Positions 8,779 to 17,871 of a stretch of 64,000 nucleotides of DNA are shown here, one piece after another. Position 1 is the stretch's first letter. Each line of letters starts with the position of its first letter. The notes under the pieces were generated by a model. The model did not search any database. It had not been told where the DNA came from and saw only the letters and a list, made by a program, of their open reading frames with translations. Made by a program: the position numbers and the translations under genes. The stretch comes from an uncultured Clostridium sp. Its GTDB lineage: Bacteria; Bacillota; Clostridia; TANB77; CAG-508. The stretch spans positions 1 through 64,000 of the forward strand of contig CAOJJB010000005.1 in NCBI GenBank assembly GCA_948436975.1, given 5' to 3'.

Positions 8779-9573
8779 ATGGGAGAAGTTATCGTTATTA
8801 CATCAGGAAAAGGGGGAGTTGGAAAAACAACAACAACAGCAAACTTAGGTTCAGCATTAGCATTAGCAGGAAAAAAAGTAGCTTTAGTTGATACTGATAT
8901 AGGGCTTAGAAATTTGGATGTTGTTTTAGGACTTGAAAATAGAATAGTATACGATTTAGTAGATGTTATAGAAGAAAAATGCAAATTAAGACAAGCATTA
9001 ATAAAAGACAAAAGATTTAAAGAACTTTTTTTACTTCCAGCAGCACAAACTAAAGATAAAACAGCAATAAATGAAGAACAAATAAAAAACTTAATAGAAA
9101 AATTAAAAGAAGAATTTGACTATGTTTTAATTGATTGTCCAGCAGGAATAGAGCAAGGATTTAAAAATGCAATTGCAGGAGCGGACAGAGCATTAGTAGT
9201 AACAACAGCTGAAATATCTGCAATTAGAGATGCAGATAGAATAATTGGATTATTAGAATCATCAGAAATAAAAAATCCGGAACTAATAGTCAATAGATTA
9301 AGACCTACAATGGTAAAAAGAGGAGAAATGATGGACGTAAATGACATTGTAGATTTATTAGCAATAGACTTAATAGGAGTTGTACCAGATGATGAAAATA
9401 TAATAACACAAACAAATAAAGGAGAACCAGTAATTTCTAATAAAAAAGCTCCATCAGGAAGAGCATATATAGAAATATCAAGAAGGTTATTAGGGGATAA
9501 TATAGAAGTAACAGTACCAGGAAAAGAAAAAGGCTTTTTTGCAGGTATTAAAAGAATGTTTGGAAAAGCATAG
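8779..9573 (+). CDS. minD: Septum site-determining ATPase MinD
   Basis: MinD is the membrane-cycling ATPase that recruits MinC to block division away from midcell. The deviant Walker A box GKGGVGKTT spans residues 10-18, the switch region is LVDTDIGLRNLDVVLG, and LIDCPAGIEQG is the Walker B region. The C-terminus GFFAGIKRMFGKA is the amphipathic membrane-targeting helix. The 264-residue length is normal. It starts after AAGGAGG and leads a minD-minE-rodA run; minC is not next to it in this window. Confidence 0.96.
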   Translation: MGEVIVITSGKGGVGKTTTTANLGSALALAGKKVALVDTDIGLRNLDVVLGLENRIVYDLVDVIEEKCKLRQALIKDKRFKELFLLPAAQTKDKTAINEEQIKNLIEKLKEEFDYVLIDCPAGIEQGFKNAIAGADRALVVTTAEISAIRDADRIIGLLESSEIKNPELIVNRLRPTMVKRGEMMDVNDIVDLLAIDLIGVVPDDENIITQTNKGEPVISNKKAPSGRAYIEISRRLLGDNIEVTVPGKEKGFFAGIKRMFGKA

Positions 9574-9601
9574 ATAAAAATGTTGGAGGTAAAATAAAAG
9601 A

Positions 9602-10375
9602 ATGTTTGAAAATTTAGGTCATTTTTTCAAGAGAATGGTTAAAACAGAACAACAAAAAGAATTAGGTTCTAAAGATGCAGCCAAAGAAAGGCTACATTTG
9701 GTTTTAATGCAAGACAGAGCTAATGTTTCAGCAGACTTTTTAGAGTTAATGAAACAAGAGATAATAGATGTAATAAAAAAATACATAGTAGTTGATGAAG
9801 ATTCAATAGATGTAAGACTTACAAATCAACCAAATGAAGAAGGAATAACAGGAGCACCATCATTATATGCTAATATACCAATAGTAAATATAAAAAATGA
9901 TATGATGGCAGAAAAAATAAAAGAATTTGAGGGAATAGACTTTAATAAAGAAATGGGAATACCAACTTTACAAAAACAAGAAGAAAATGAAAAAGATAAA
10001 AAGCAAGAAGAAAATGAAACTCCTAAAGTTATAGAACTTTCAGAAGATTATTCACAATCTGAAACTGAAAAAGAAGAAAGCAAACAAGAAATGAAAGATA
10101 CAAATGAAGATATAAAAGAAGAACAAGAAGAAAATGGAACAGAAAATAAAGAAATAAAAGAGAAACAAGAAGAGAATGAAAATGAAACAGAAGATGAAGA
10201 AGTAAAAGAAATGTTTGAAGAAATTGATGACGATGATGATGTTACTTTTGATGATTTATTAAAAGCAGCAGAAGAAGCAGAAAAGAAAGAAGAAAATAAA
10301 TCAGAAAATGAAAATAGCAATAATAATAAAAGTAAATCAAAAAAACAAAAGAAAAATAGGGGAAAAAATAATTAG
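9602..10375 (+). CDS. minE: MinE with a long acidic low-complexity tail
   Basis: Residues about 1-105 match MinE: a membrane-contacting N-terminus (FENLGHFFKRM), the MinD-binding stretch SKDAAKERLHLVLMQDR, and the dimer domain (LELMKQEIIDVIKKYIVVDE followed by DSIDVRL). MinE stimulates MinD ATPase and drives its release from the membrane. Normal MinE is about 90 residues; this one is 257. The extra 150 residues are almost only Glu, Lys, Asn, Gln and Asp, with one hydrophobic patch (VTFDDLLKAAEEAE) and a basic end (KSKSKKQKKNRGKNN). The frame is continuous and rodA follows at once, so the tail is not a sequencing join. Confidence 0.85.
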   Translation: MFENLGHFFKRMVKTEQQKELGSKDAAKERLHLVLMQDRANVSADFLELMKQEIIDVIKKYIVVDEDSIDVRLTNQPNEEGITGAPSLYANIPIVNIKNDMMAEKIKEFEGIDFNKEMGIPTLQKQEENEKDKKQEENETPKVIELSEDYSQSETEKEESKQEMKDTNEDIKEEQEENGTENKEIKEKQEENENETEDEEVKEMFEEIDDDDDVTFDDLLKAAEEAEKKEENKSENENSNNNKSKSKKQKKNRGKNN

Positions 10376-10387
10376 GGAGTATAATCA

Positions 10388-11494
10388 ATGGGAAAAAAAT
10401 TGCTTAAAAATACAGAATGGTCTATACTTATTGTAAGTGCAGTTTTAACAATTATAGGTTTAATTGCATTATTTTCAGCAACTCAAAGTGCAGAATATGA
10501 CGAATTCAAAAAGCAAATTCAATGGGTTTTAATAAGTATACCTTTTTTAATATTAGTGTCTTCCATAGACTATAATGTTATTGTTAGATTTTCTACATTA
10601 GCTTACGTAGTTTTAATAGGATTATTAATAGGGGTACTATTTACACATCCTATAAATGGAGCAAGAAGTTGGTTTAAATTTGGTGAATCATTAACATTTC
10701 AACCATCTGAAATAGGAAAGGTAATAACAATATTATTTTTAGCATTTATAATTAATAAAATGCAAATAAGAGGTAGAAAAGAAATAAATAAAATTTGGAA
10801 ATTAGCCCTTGTAATGACTATTGCAATAATACCAGTATTTTTAATCATTAGAGAACCAGATTATGGTACAGCAGTAGCATATTTAACAGCAATTATATTT
10901 ATGATATTTGTTTCTGGAATAGATAGAAAATATATATTTATTGTTTTAATAATAACAGCAATTGCAATTCCAATTATATATAATAATTTGCCAGAACATG
11001 CAATAAAAAGAATTCAAGTATTCTTAAATCCAGGACTAGATGAAAGAGGAGCAGGTTACAATATTATGCAATCTAAGTTAGCAATAGGTGCTGGAGAAGT
11101 TTTTGGTATGGGACTATTTAAAGGAAATCAAACACAACTAGGATTTTTACATCCTAAAACAACAGATTTTATATTTTCAGTAATTGGTGAGGAATTAGGA
11201 TTTATAGCAACAGGAAGTATTACAATTTTATATATTGTATTAATAACTAAAGCAATATATGTTGCTAAAACTGCTAAAGATAATATAGGTTCATATATAG
11301 CAATAGGAATAGCAGGAATTTTCTTTTTCCATATGACAGAAAACATAGGAATGACAATTGGATTACTACCTATAACAGGTGTTCCATTACCATTTGTAAG
11401 TTATGGTGGTAGTTCATTGATAGCTAATTTTATATGTATAGGATTATTATTAAATATTAGTAGTAGAAGACAAAAAGCAATTTTTGTAGAATAA
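10388..11494 (+). CDS. rodA: SEDS peptidoglycan polymerase, RodA type
   Basis: A polytopic membrane protein of 368 residues. SEDS proteins polymerise glycan strands from lipid II with a partner class B penicillin-binding protein. Motifs seen are GARSWF (91-96), FQPSE (104-108), PKTTDFIFSVIGEELGF with the conserved Asp, and the C-terminal GVPLPFVSYGGSS. Position after minDE matches the minD-minE-rodA order known in other clostridia and favours RodA over FtsW. It starts 12 bases after minE. Confidence 0.9.
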   Translation: MGKKLLKNTEWSILIVSAVLTIIGLIALFSATQSAEYDEFKKQIQWVLISIPFLILVSSIDYNVIVRFSTLAYVVLIGLLIGVLFTHPINGARSWFKFGESLTFQPSEIGKVITILFLAFIINKMQIRGRKEINKIWKLALVMTIAIIPVFLIIREPDYGTAVAYLTAIIFMIFVSGIDRKYIFIVLIITAIAIPIIYNNLPEHAIKRIQVFLNPGLDERGAGYNIMQSKLAIGAGEVFGMGLFKGNQTQLGFLHPKTTDFIFSVIGEELGFIATGSITILYIVLITKAIYVAKTAKDNIGSYIAIGIAGIFFFHMTENIGMTIGLLPITGVPLPFVSYGGSSLIANFICIGLLLNISSRRQKAIFVE

Positions 11495-11497
11495 AAG

Positions 11498-11535
11498 AAA
11501 AAATTACTTCGTATTATATACGTAGTAATTTTTTT
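11498..11535 (+). terminator. Terminator after minD-minE-rodA
   Basis: Arms AAAAAATTACT and AGTAATTTTTTT around a loop with CGTA/TACG pairing, ending in a T-run. It lies immediately after the rodA stop. Confidence 0.85.
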
Positions 11536-11551
11536 AGTAAAGAGGTAAAAT

Positions 11552-12526
11552 ATGTTTTTAAAAAAAATAAAAATAGGAAATATTGAACTAGAAAATAATA
11601 TAATATTAGCACCAATGGCAGGGATAACAGATTTACCATTTAGAAAAATATGCAAAAAATATGGAAAACCAGGATTAGTATGTAATGAAATGGTAAGTAG
11701 TAAAGCGATTGTTTATCAAGATACAAAAACATTAAAAATGATAGAAACTAATAATGAAAAAAGACCAATATCAATGCAAATTTTTGGAAGTGATGCAAAA
11801 ACAATGGGTGAAGCTACAAAAGTTATATGTAATTATGCAGATATAATAGATATAAATATGGGGTGCCCAGCACCGAAAGTTGTAAAAAATGGAGATGGAA
11901 GTAGGCTATTATTAGATCTTAAACTTGTAGAAGATATTGTAAAAGAGGTTGTAAGAATTTCAAATAAACCAGTAACTGTAAAAATCAGGAAAGGATGGGA
12001 TAAAGAAAATATAGTAGCAGTGGAGGCAGCAAAAATAATAGAAAAAGCAGGTGCAGATGCAATAATTATACATGGAAGAACAAGAAATGAATTTTATTCA
12101 GGACAAGCAGATTGGAATATTATAAAACAAGTAAAAGATGCTGTAAAAATTCCAGTAATAGGAAATGGAGATATAAAAAATGAAGAAGATGCATATGAAA
12201 TGTTTAAGCAAACAGGAGTAGATGGAATAATGATAGGAAGAGGATCTTTAGGAAATCCTTGGATATTCAAACAAATAGAATATTATTTAAAATATGGAGA
12301 AAAATTAGATTTAATATCAAACGAAGAAAAATACAAAGTAATATTAGAACATTTCAAATTATTATTAGAAGAAAAGGGAGAATATACAGCAACAAGAGAA
12401 ATAAGAAAACATATAGCATGGTACATAAAAGGAATGCAAAATGCAACAAGTATGAGAGAAAAGATAAATAAAGTAGAGAGTGAAAAAGAATTTAGAAGTG
12501 TTTTAAAGGAATTTTTTGAATGTTAA
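11552..12526 (+). CDS. dusB: tRNA-dihydrouridine synthase
   Basis: Dus enzymes reduce uridine to dihydrouridine in tRNA using FMN and NADPH. The 324 residues show LAPMAGITDLPFR near the N-terminus, the catalytic C105 in NMGCPAPKVVKNGDGSRLL, the FMN-binding HGRTR and GNGDI, and IGRGSLGNPWIF. The overall layout is the DusB type. It starts after AGAGGT and follows the rodA terminator, so it probably has its own promoter. Confidence 0.93.
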   Translation: MFLKKIKIGNIELENNIILAPMAGITDLPFRKICKKYGKPGLVCNEMVSSKAIVYQDTKTLKMIETNNEKRPISMQIFGSDAKTMGEATKVICNYADIIDINMGCPAPKVVKNGDGSRLLLDLKLVEDIVKEVVRISNKPVTVKIRKGWDKENIVAVEAAKIIEKAGADAIIIHGRTRNEFYSGQADWNIIKQVKDAVKIPVIGNGDIKNEEDAYEMFKQTGVDGIMIGRGSLGNPWIFKQIEYYLKYGEKLDLISNEEKYKVILEHFKLLLEEKGEYTATREIRKHIAWYIKGMQNATSMREKINKVESEKEFRSVLKEFFEC

Positions 12527-12576
12527 TTTGGAGAAGTTTGTTGATACAATTTTAAAATTAAAAAGGAAAAAATAGT

Positions 12577-13148
12577 ATGGAAAATTTTGAAGAAATAGAA
12601 TTAGTAGACAAAATAAAAAAAGAAAAGTGCGTAACATTTAATACAATAGAAAATTATTTTAGTGGAAAAAATTTTAAAGAAATACGTGATTGGTTAGAAA
12701 TTCATAATATAGACAGACATATAGCTATAGAATTAAAGTCAGCTGGAATAATAAAGAAAAAGTTTTATTACAAGTTAGAGCTAATGAGAGAGCAAGACTA
12801 GGAATATTTGGTGGAGGAATTGAAAGTAATGAAACACCTATTAAAACAGCTATTAGAGAACTAAGAGAAGAAACAGGTATTGAAATTAAGAAGGAACAAC
12901 TTGACTTTTTAGAAATTAATGAACATGATATAGAATATGAAAATGGTGATAAAGTACATTACACAGCTACTTTATAATTACTTAAGCTTAGTGATTATCC
13001 AAAAATAAAGTTAGATAACGAGTCAAATGGATTTCTCCTTATTTCTAAGGACAATTTCAAAGATTATACTAATGTACAAAATATAAATTCTTTACAATTA
13101 AATGAATGTTGGAAGAATACTATAAGTAAAGTTTTGGGGATTGAGTAA
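12577..13148 (+). pseudogene. Nudix hydrolase, broken by a frameshift and a stop
   Basis: A frame opens at ATG 12577 (after AAGGA) and runs 74 residues, ending at 12801. From about 12744 a second frame carries on with KVLLQVRANERARLGIFGGG and a perfect Nudix box, GGIESNE-x7-REL-REETGI (consensus GX5EX7REUXEEXGU). The frames join if one base is restored in the AATAATAAAG run near 12750. A TAA at 12975-12977 then interrupts the frame, after which it stays open to 13146-13148. The N-terminal 55 residues are an extra domain I cannot name. The original substrate is unknown. Confidence 0.8.
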
Positions 13149-13198
13149 ATATAAGATACATATTTTTTATGAAAATTTATTAAAATTACTTGAATAGG

Positions 13199-13236
13199 TA
13201 CTGAGTTTTTTTAAACAGACTCAGTATTATTTTTAA
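13199..13236 (+). terminator. Terminator after the Nudix pseudogene
   Basis: TACTGAGT (13199-13206) pairs with ACTCAGTA (13219-13226), followed by a T-rich stretch. Confidence 0.7.
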
Positions 13237-13322
13237 ATAAACATTTTCGAAAAAAAGTCATATATAAAAAAATTGATAATAGATTTTATTATATAAATAA
13301 TTATCGAATTTTGAGGTGGACA

Positions 13323-13922
13323 ATGAATTTAAAAAAGATTATGTTTATTTTTGTTTTAATTTGTATTATAATTTTTTTCATTTTTTATTATATTTTTTGT
13401 GTTTTAGGAAATAATAAAAATAGAAATCAAAATGAAATTGTTGATGATATTTTAAATAATATAAAAGAATATGAAGCAAGTATATCAGTAACAGTTAAAA
13501 GTAATAAAAATGAAAATTATTATAGCATGAATCAAAAAGTTGATGGAAATAATAGTAAACTTATAATGAATAGTCCAGATAGTATAAAAGATATGACTGT
13601 TGAAATAAATAATAACGTATTAAAAATTACAAATACTAGAATTAATATGGAAAAAATATATAATGATTATGAGTTTGTATTAAATAATAATTTATTTTTA
13701 GATACTTTTATAGAAGATTATAAAAATAATGAATCAAAAACTTATGAAGAAAATAATGAAATAATTTTAGAAACTAAATTAAATAATAACTCTAGTACAT
13801 ATATAAAATTTAAAGAATTACATTTAGATAAAGTAACAGGACTTCCAAAAGAATTAATAATTAAAGATAATACCAAAAAGACTCGAATAAGCATAATATA
13901 TAATGATATAAAAATTAAATAA
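13323..13922 (+). CDS. Membrane-anchored GerS-like / LolA-fold protein
   Basis: The start at ATG 13323 follows GAGGTGG; the in-frame TTG at 13311 overlaps that site and is rejected. The 199-residue protein has one N-terminal membrane helix (about 5-30) and an extracellular domain: [39 protein letters not shown], then a strand-rich part ending [20 protein letters not shown]. This layout resembles the LolA-like germination lipoprotein GerS of C. difficile. No lipobox cysteine is convincing, so it is a helix anchor, not a lipoprotein. Position directly before mazF supports the link. Confidence 0.55.
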   Translation: MNLKKIMFIFVLICIIIFFIFYYIFCVLGNNKNRNQNEIVDDILNNIKEYEASISVTVKSNKNENYYSMNQKVDGNNSKLIMNSPDSIKDMTVEINNNVLKITNTRINMEKIYNDYEFVLNNNLFLDTFIEDYKNNESKTYEENNEIILETKLNNNSSTYIKFKELHLDKVTGLPKELIIKDNTKKTRISIIYNDIKIK

Positions 13923-13974
13923 TTTTAATATGTCAACAATTCTATTCTATATGCAAATTAATAGGAGAGAAATT

Positions 13975-14325
13975 ATGGTAATAAAAAGAGGAGATATGTT
14001 TTATGCAGATTTAAGTCCAGTTGTTGGTTCTGAGCAAGGAGGTATTAGACCAGTTTTAATAATACAAAATGACACTGGAAATAAATATAGTCCTACTGTT
14101 ATAGCTGCTGCAATTACATCACAAACGGGTAAAAATAAATTGCCAACTCATATAGAAATAGGATCTGATAATAATGGTTTAAAATCTGATTCTGTTGTTT
14201 TAACAGAACAGATAAGAACAATAGATAAAAGTAGACTAAAAGAGAAAATAGGTCATATAGCGGATTCTAAGGTTATGAACCAAGTTAATGATGCAATTGG
14301 AATCAGTTTCGGATTGGGTAATTAA
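13975..14325 (+). CDS. mazF: MazF/EndoA mRNA interferase toxin
   Basis: MazF cuts single-stranded RNA at short motifs. The start chosen is ATG 13975 ([13 protein letters not shown]), which follows AGGAG; an upstream in-frame ATG at 13930 lacks a ribosome site. Of 116 residues, R25 (GGIRPVLII) and T48 (AAAITSQ) match the catalytic pair known in B. subtilis EndoA. No antitoxin gene precedes it: the neighbour upstream is the GerS-like gene, 52 bases away, and alr is also absent. Confidence 0.93.
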   Translation: MVIKRGDMFYADLSPVVGSEQGGIRPVLIIQNDTGNKYSPTVIAAAITSQTGKNKLPTHIEIGSDNNGLKSDSVVLTEQIRTIDKSRLKEKIGHIADSKVMNQVNDAIGISFGLGN

Positions 14326-14353
14326 TAAGGGCTTTTTATAGCCCTTATTTTTA
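14324..14353 (+). terminator. Terminator after mazF
   Basis: AATAAGGGC (14324-14332) pairs with GCCCTTATT (14341-14349), then a T-run. The hairpin starts at the mazF stop. Confidence 0.88.
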
Positions 14354-14467
14354 TAATTGTTACCTTGATACCCACCAATTTACTTTTGTTGTAAAATAAT
14401 ATTGATTTTTTAATAATTCATTGATAATATTATATAAAATTAAAGTAAGGAGAGAATAATTATACAA

Positions 14468-15331
14468 ATGAAATTTATAAAATATGAAACTAAAGAAGAG
14501 TTTTTGGAAAATAATTTAAGTATACTTTTAAGAGAAGAAGCTAGGAATGAAAAAATAATTGGACTTATTATGGAACATGATTCTGAAAAAGTAAATAGAT
14601 GGCTTTTAGGAAGAATTGAAGATGAAAATGATGTAAAGCTAATTTTTATAGTAGATGATGATAGAAATGGTTTGTTATTATATTCATTAGATAAAATACT
14701 TGAAAATGAAGTAATAGAATTTTTAATAGATAATATTGTTAGATTAAATGTAGATTTAAAAGATATTTTAGTATCTAAAGAAAATGCAAAAAATATAGCA
14801 AATTCATATATTAACGAAACAGGAAAAAGTATGCTAGATAGTGAATATAGATATATGTTTAAACTTAGTAAATTTAATGAAAAGCACATACTAAATGAAA
14901 GTGAAAAAGTAGAAAGATTAGAAGAAAATGACGAGAATTTAAAATGTATAGAAGAACTAATTAAAGATATGAATGAAGCAGCAAACCAAGATGAAGATTG
15001 CACACCAGAAGAAATAGAAAGAATAGGAAGGTCATTTTTAAGAAAAGGAGTATATGTTTTTAGAAATCAAGATAATGAGATAGTTTGTCAAGCTATAACA
15101 GTTAGAAAGCAAGTAAATGGTTGTTCTCTTGGTGGTATAATTACATTAAAAAAGCATAGAGGAAAAGGATATGCTAAAAGATGTGTATATGAAGTATGTA
15201 ATAAACTATTAGAAAGTAATTATGAATATATAGTATTACATGTAAAACCAGACAATGATGCTGCTATTTCAGTTTATAAAAAAATAGGTTTTGAACAGAT
15301 AGATGAATTAGAAAAAATAAAATTTGTATAA
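14468..15331 (+). CDS. GNAT-family N-acetyltransferase, two-part, 287 aa
   Basis: The C-terminal half (about 150-287) is a GNAT fold: the acetyl-CoA loop is seen in KKHRGKGYAKRCVYEVCNKL, with VKPDNDAAISVYKKIGFEQI after it. The N-terminal half is an acidic alpha/beta domain of a kind often found ahead of such GNAT domains. The substrate is unknown. The ATG is 14 bases from the nearest AAGGAG, which is long, so the true start may be slightly upstream at a rare codon. It lies between mazF and asnS with its own gap on each side. Confidence 0.82.
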   Translation: MKFIKYETKEEFLENNLSILLREEARNEKIIGLIMEHDSEKVNRWLLGRIEDENDVKLIFIVDDDRNGLLLYSLDKILENEVIEFLIDNIVRLNVDLKDILVSKENAKNIANSYINETGKSMLDSEYRYMFKLSKFNEKHILNESEKVERLEENDENLKCIEELIKDMNEAANQDEDCTPEEIERIGRSFLRKGVYVFRNQDNEIVCQAITVRKQVNGCSLGGIITLKKHRGKGYAKRCVYEVCNKLLESNYEYIVLHVKPDNDAAISVYKKIGFEQIDELEKIKFV

Positions 15332-15334
15332 TTG

Positions 15335-15363
15335 TTGAAAAATGCATTATAATCTTATATAAT
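15335..15363 (+). promoter_or_regulatory. asnS promoter
   Basis: TTGAAA (15335-15340), 17 bases, TATAAT (15358-15363). It lies 29 bases before the asnS start, leaving no room for a T-box leader. Confidence 0.7.
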
Positions 15364-15391
15364 ATGCAATATTTATAATGGAGGAATTATT

Positions 15392-16783
15392 ATGGATAAT
15401 ATAATTATAAGAGAATTATATAGAAATTCAGAAAATTATTATTCAAAGGAAGTACAAGTATCAGGATGGGTTAGAACAGTTAGAGATTCTAAAACATTTG
15501 GATTTATAGAAATTAATGATGGATCATTTTTTAAAAATTTACAAATTATTTTTGATAATACTTTGAATAATTTTGATGACATTTGCAAATTAACTTTAAG
15601 TTCATCAATAACAGTAATAGGAAACTTAGTAAAAACAGAAAATGCTAAACAACCATTTGAGATAAAAGCAAAAGAAATAAAAATTATAGCAAACTCAGAT
15701 CCAGAATATCCATTACAAAAGAAAAGACATTCAATGGAATATTTAAGAACAATTGCTCATTTAAGACCTAGAACTAATACATTTAATGCAGTATTTAGAG
15801 TTCGTTCAGTAGTATCATATGCTATACATAAATTTTTTCAAGAGAATAATTTTGTATATGTTCATACTCCAATAATTACAGGAAGTGATGCAGAAGGTGC
15901 AGGAGAAATGTTTAATTTAAACACATTTAACTTAGAAAATGTAGATAAATTAGATAATGGAGAAGTAGACTTTTCAAAAGACTTTTTTGGAAAACCAGCA
16001 CACCTTACTGTAAGCGGACAACTAAATGTTGAAACATATGCATTTGCATTTAGAAATGTTTATACTTTTGGACCAACTTTTAGAGCAGAGAATTCAAATA
16101 CAGTAAAACATGCAGCAGAATTTTGGATGATAGAACCAGAAATATGCTTTGCAGATTTAAAAGATGATATGGACTTAGCAGAAAGTATGTTAAAGTATGT
16201 AATTAATTATGTATTAGAAAATTGTCCAGAAGAAATGGAATTTTTTAATAACTTTATAGATAAAACATTATTAGAAAGACTTCATAATGTTTTAAACTCA
16301 GAGTTTGGAAGAATAACTTATACAGATGCTATAAAAGAATTAGAAAAACATAATAATGAATTTGAATATAAAGTTTCATGGGGAGTTGATCTTCAGACAG
16401 AGCATGAGAGATATTTATGTGAAAAGATATTTAAAAAACCAGTATTTGTTACTGATTATCCAGCAGATATAAAAGCATTTTATATGAAACTAAATTCAGA
16501 TGGAAAAACAGTTGCAGCAACTGATTTATTAGCACCTGGAATAGGTGAGATAATTGGTGGTAGCCAAAGAGAAGATAGTTTAGAAATATTACAAAATAAA
16601 ATAAAAGAGTTAAATATGGATGAACAGGATTATTGGTGGTATTTAGACTTAAGAAAATATGGAAGTGTTCCTCATAGTGGATTTGGACTTGGTTTTGAAA
16701 GACTAATGATGTATATTACTGGTATGCAAAATATTCGTGATGTTATACCATTTCCAAGAACTCCAAAAAATTGTGAATTTTAA
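15392..16783 (+). CDS. asnS: Asparaginyl-tRNA synthetase
   Basis: A class IIb synthetase of 463 residues that charges tRNA-Asn. An OB-fold anticodon domain is at the N-terminus ([20 protein letters not shown]), then the catalytic core with motif 2 ([12 protein letters not shown]) and motif 3 ([20 protein letters not shown]). The [14 protein letters not shown] end is typical of AsnRS. Its presence with GatCAB in the same window implies that GatCAB is needed mainly for Gln-tRNA, not Asn-tRNA. Confidence 0.96.
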   Translation: MDNIIIRELYRNSENYYSKEVQVSGWVRTVRDSKTFGFIEINDGSFFKNLQIIFDNTLNNFDDICKLTLSSSITVIGNLVKTENAKQPFEIKAKEIKIIANSDPEYPLQKKRHSMEYLRTIAHLRPRTNTFNAVFRVRSVVSYAIHKFFQENNFVYVHTPIITGSDAEGAGEMFNLNTFNLENVDKLDNGEVDFSKDFFGKPAHLTVSGQLNVETYAFAFRNVYTFGPTFRAENSNTVKHAAEFWMIEPEICFADLKDDMDLAESMLKYVINYVLENCPEEMEFFNNFIDKTLLERLHNVLNSEFGRITYTDAIKELEKHNNEFEYKVSWGVDLQTEHERYLCEKIFKKPVFVTDYPADIKAFYMKLNSDGKTVAATDLLAPGIGEIIGGSQREDSLEILQNKIKELNMDEQDYWWYLDLRKYGSVPHSGFGLGFERLMMYITGMQNIRDVIPFPRTPKNCEF

Positions 16784-16813
16784 TAAAAAATAAATAATAG
16801 AAATTAAGCTAAT

Positions 16814-16865
16814 AAAAAAATAAAACATCTGATATTAAATAATGATATCAGATGTTTTATTTTTT
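16814..16865. terminator. Bidirectional terminator between asnS and the nitroreductase gene
   Basis: A long stem with core AACATCTGATAT paired to ATATCAGATGTT, flanked by A and T runs on both sides, between convergent genes. Confidence 0.88.
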
Positions 16866-16879
16866 ATAATAAATTTTCA

Positions 16880-17398
16880 TTAAAATTTATTATAAAATGT
16901 TGTTTTTGAAATTGGCTCTCTATCAAAATGTTTATTATTAGGAACATCATCTTTGGATGGATATCCAATAGGTAAAATTGAAATTATTTCGTAATTTTCA
17001 GGAATATTATAAACTTTACGAACTTTTTGTAGATCAAAAGAACCAATCCAAGTTGTTCCTAGTCCTAAATCAGTAGCTTCAAGCATCATATGGGTTGTAA
17101 TTATACTTGCATCTACAATTCCCTCATCACTTCCATCATATTTTCTTTTCCATGAAATATTTTTATCGTAACATATAATCATAATTACAGGTGCACCCCA
17201 ACCAAATTTAGTGCATTCGCTTAATTTTGAAAGTTCTTTTTCATCTGTTAAAACTAATATTCGTTGTGGTTGAAAGTTACATGCTGTTGGTGAAATATGT
17301 GCGGCTTCTAATATTTTATTTATTTTTTCTTGTTCAATAGGTTTGTTTTTGAAATTTCTACAAGAATATCTTGTTTTTGCTAATTCTAAAAAATCCAT
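16880..17398 (-). CDS. Nitroreductase-family flavoprotein
   Basis: A 172-residue FMN-binding NAD(P)H oxidoreductase of the nitroreductase family. MDFLELAKTRYSCRNFKNKPI is the classical N-terminal FMN site, with SPTACNFQPQRILVL and the ATDLGLGTTWIGSF region. The start at 17398 follows AGGAGG; an upstream TTG extension has no ribosome site. The natural substrate cannot be told. Confidence 0.88.
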   Translation of the reverse strand: MDFLELAKTRYSCRNFKNKPIEQEKINKILEAAHISPTACNFQPQRILVLTDEKELSKLSECTKFGWGAPVIMIICYDKNISWKRKYDGSDEGIVDASIITTHMMLEATDLGLGTTWIGSFDLQKVRKVYNIPENYEIISILPIGYPSKDDVPNNKHFDREPISKTTFYNKF

Positions 17399-17512
17399 AA
17401 TAAATCCTCCTATAATGGAGATATTATAACATAATTTTAATAAATTTAACAATATTTAGAGAAAGTATATTTATATAAATAATTAATAAGAATTTTTAGA
17501 ATGTTTTATAAA

Positions 17513-17541
17513 TTGACTTAGTATTTATCATATGCTATAAT
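17513..17541 (+). promoter_or_regulatory. Near-consensus extended -10 promoter
   Basis: TTGACT (17513-17518), exactly 17 bases, then TGC-TATAAT (17533-17541). One of the best promoters in the window; it drives the 64-residue charged protein. Confidence 0.8.
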
Positions 17542-17569
17542 AATTTTGAATTTGTTAAGAGGTGAAAAT

Positions 17570-17764
17570 ATGAAAAATAAACATAATAATAAAAGTGAAA
17601 AAAATGAAAATGAAATTGAAATAGTGATTGGTGATGAATCAGTATTAAATATATCTGAAGTTAATGATTGCATGAACAGTTTACGTCCTAAAAATGCAGA
17701 TAAAAAGAAAGTTATAATACCTGTTAATAAGAAGAAAAAAAAGAATAGTTCAGAAGAAAAATAA
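17570..17764 (+). CDS. Small highly charged protein, 64 aa
   Basis: Not recognised. The start at ATG 17570 follows AGAGGTGAA, which rules against the TTG upstream. It is rich in Lys, Asn and Glu at both ends (KNKHNNKSEKNENEIEI and NKKKKKNSSEEK) with a short conserved-looking core, IGDESVLNISEVNDCMNSLRP. It has no membrane segment. A strong promoter directly in front suggests it is expressed as a single gene. Confidence 0.65.
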   Translation: MKNKHNNKSEKNENEIEIVIGDESVLNISEVNDCMNSLRPKNADKKKVIIPVNKKKKKNSSEEK

Positions 17765-17871
17765 ATTTAATTTGAAGTGTTATATAATTTTTGTTTAGTA
17801 CAATATTATTAACGCTTTTTATTTTGTATTAAAGTTTTTTATAGTTTTTGTTATATGGAGGTAATATTTAT

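Noticed and set aside
10048-10320. Ser/Phe-rich frame opposite the minE tail
   Set aside because: It is the complement of the Glu/Lys-rich repeats and has no ribosome site.
15335-15391. T-box leader before asnS (and in the short gap before proS)
   Set aside because: The gaps are under 60 bases and lack the T-box motif and specifier hairpin.
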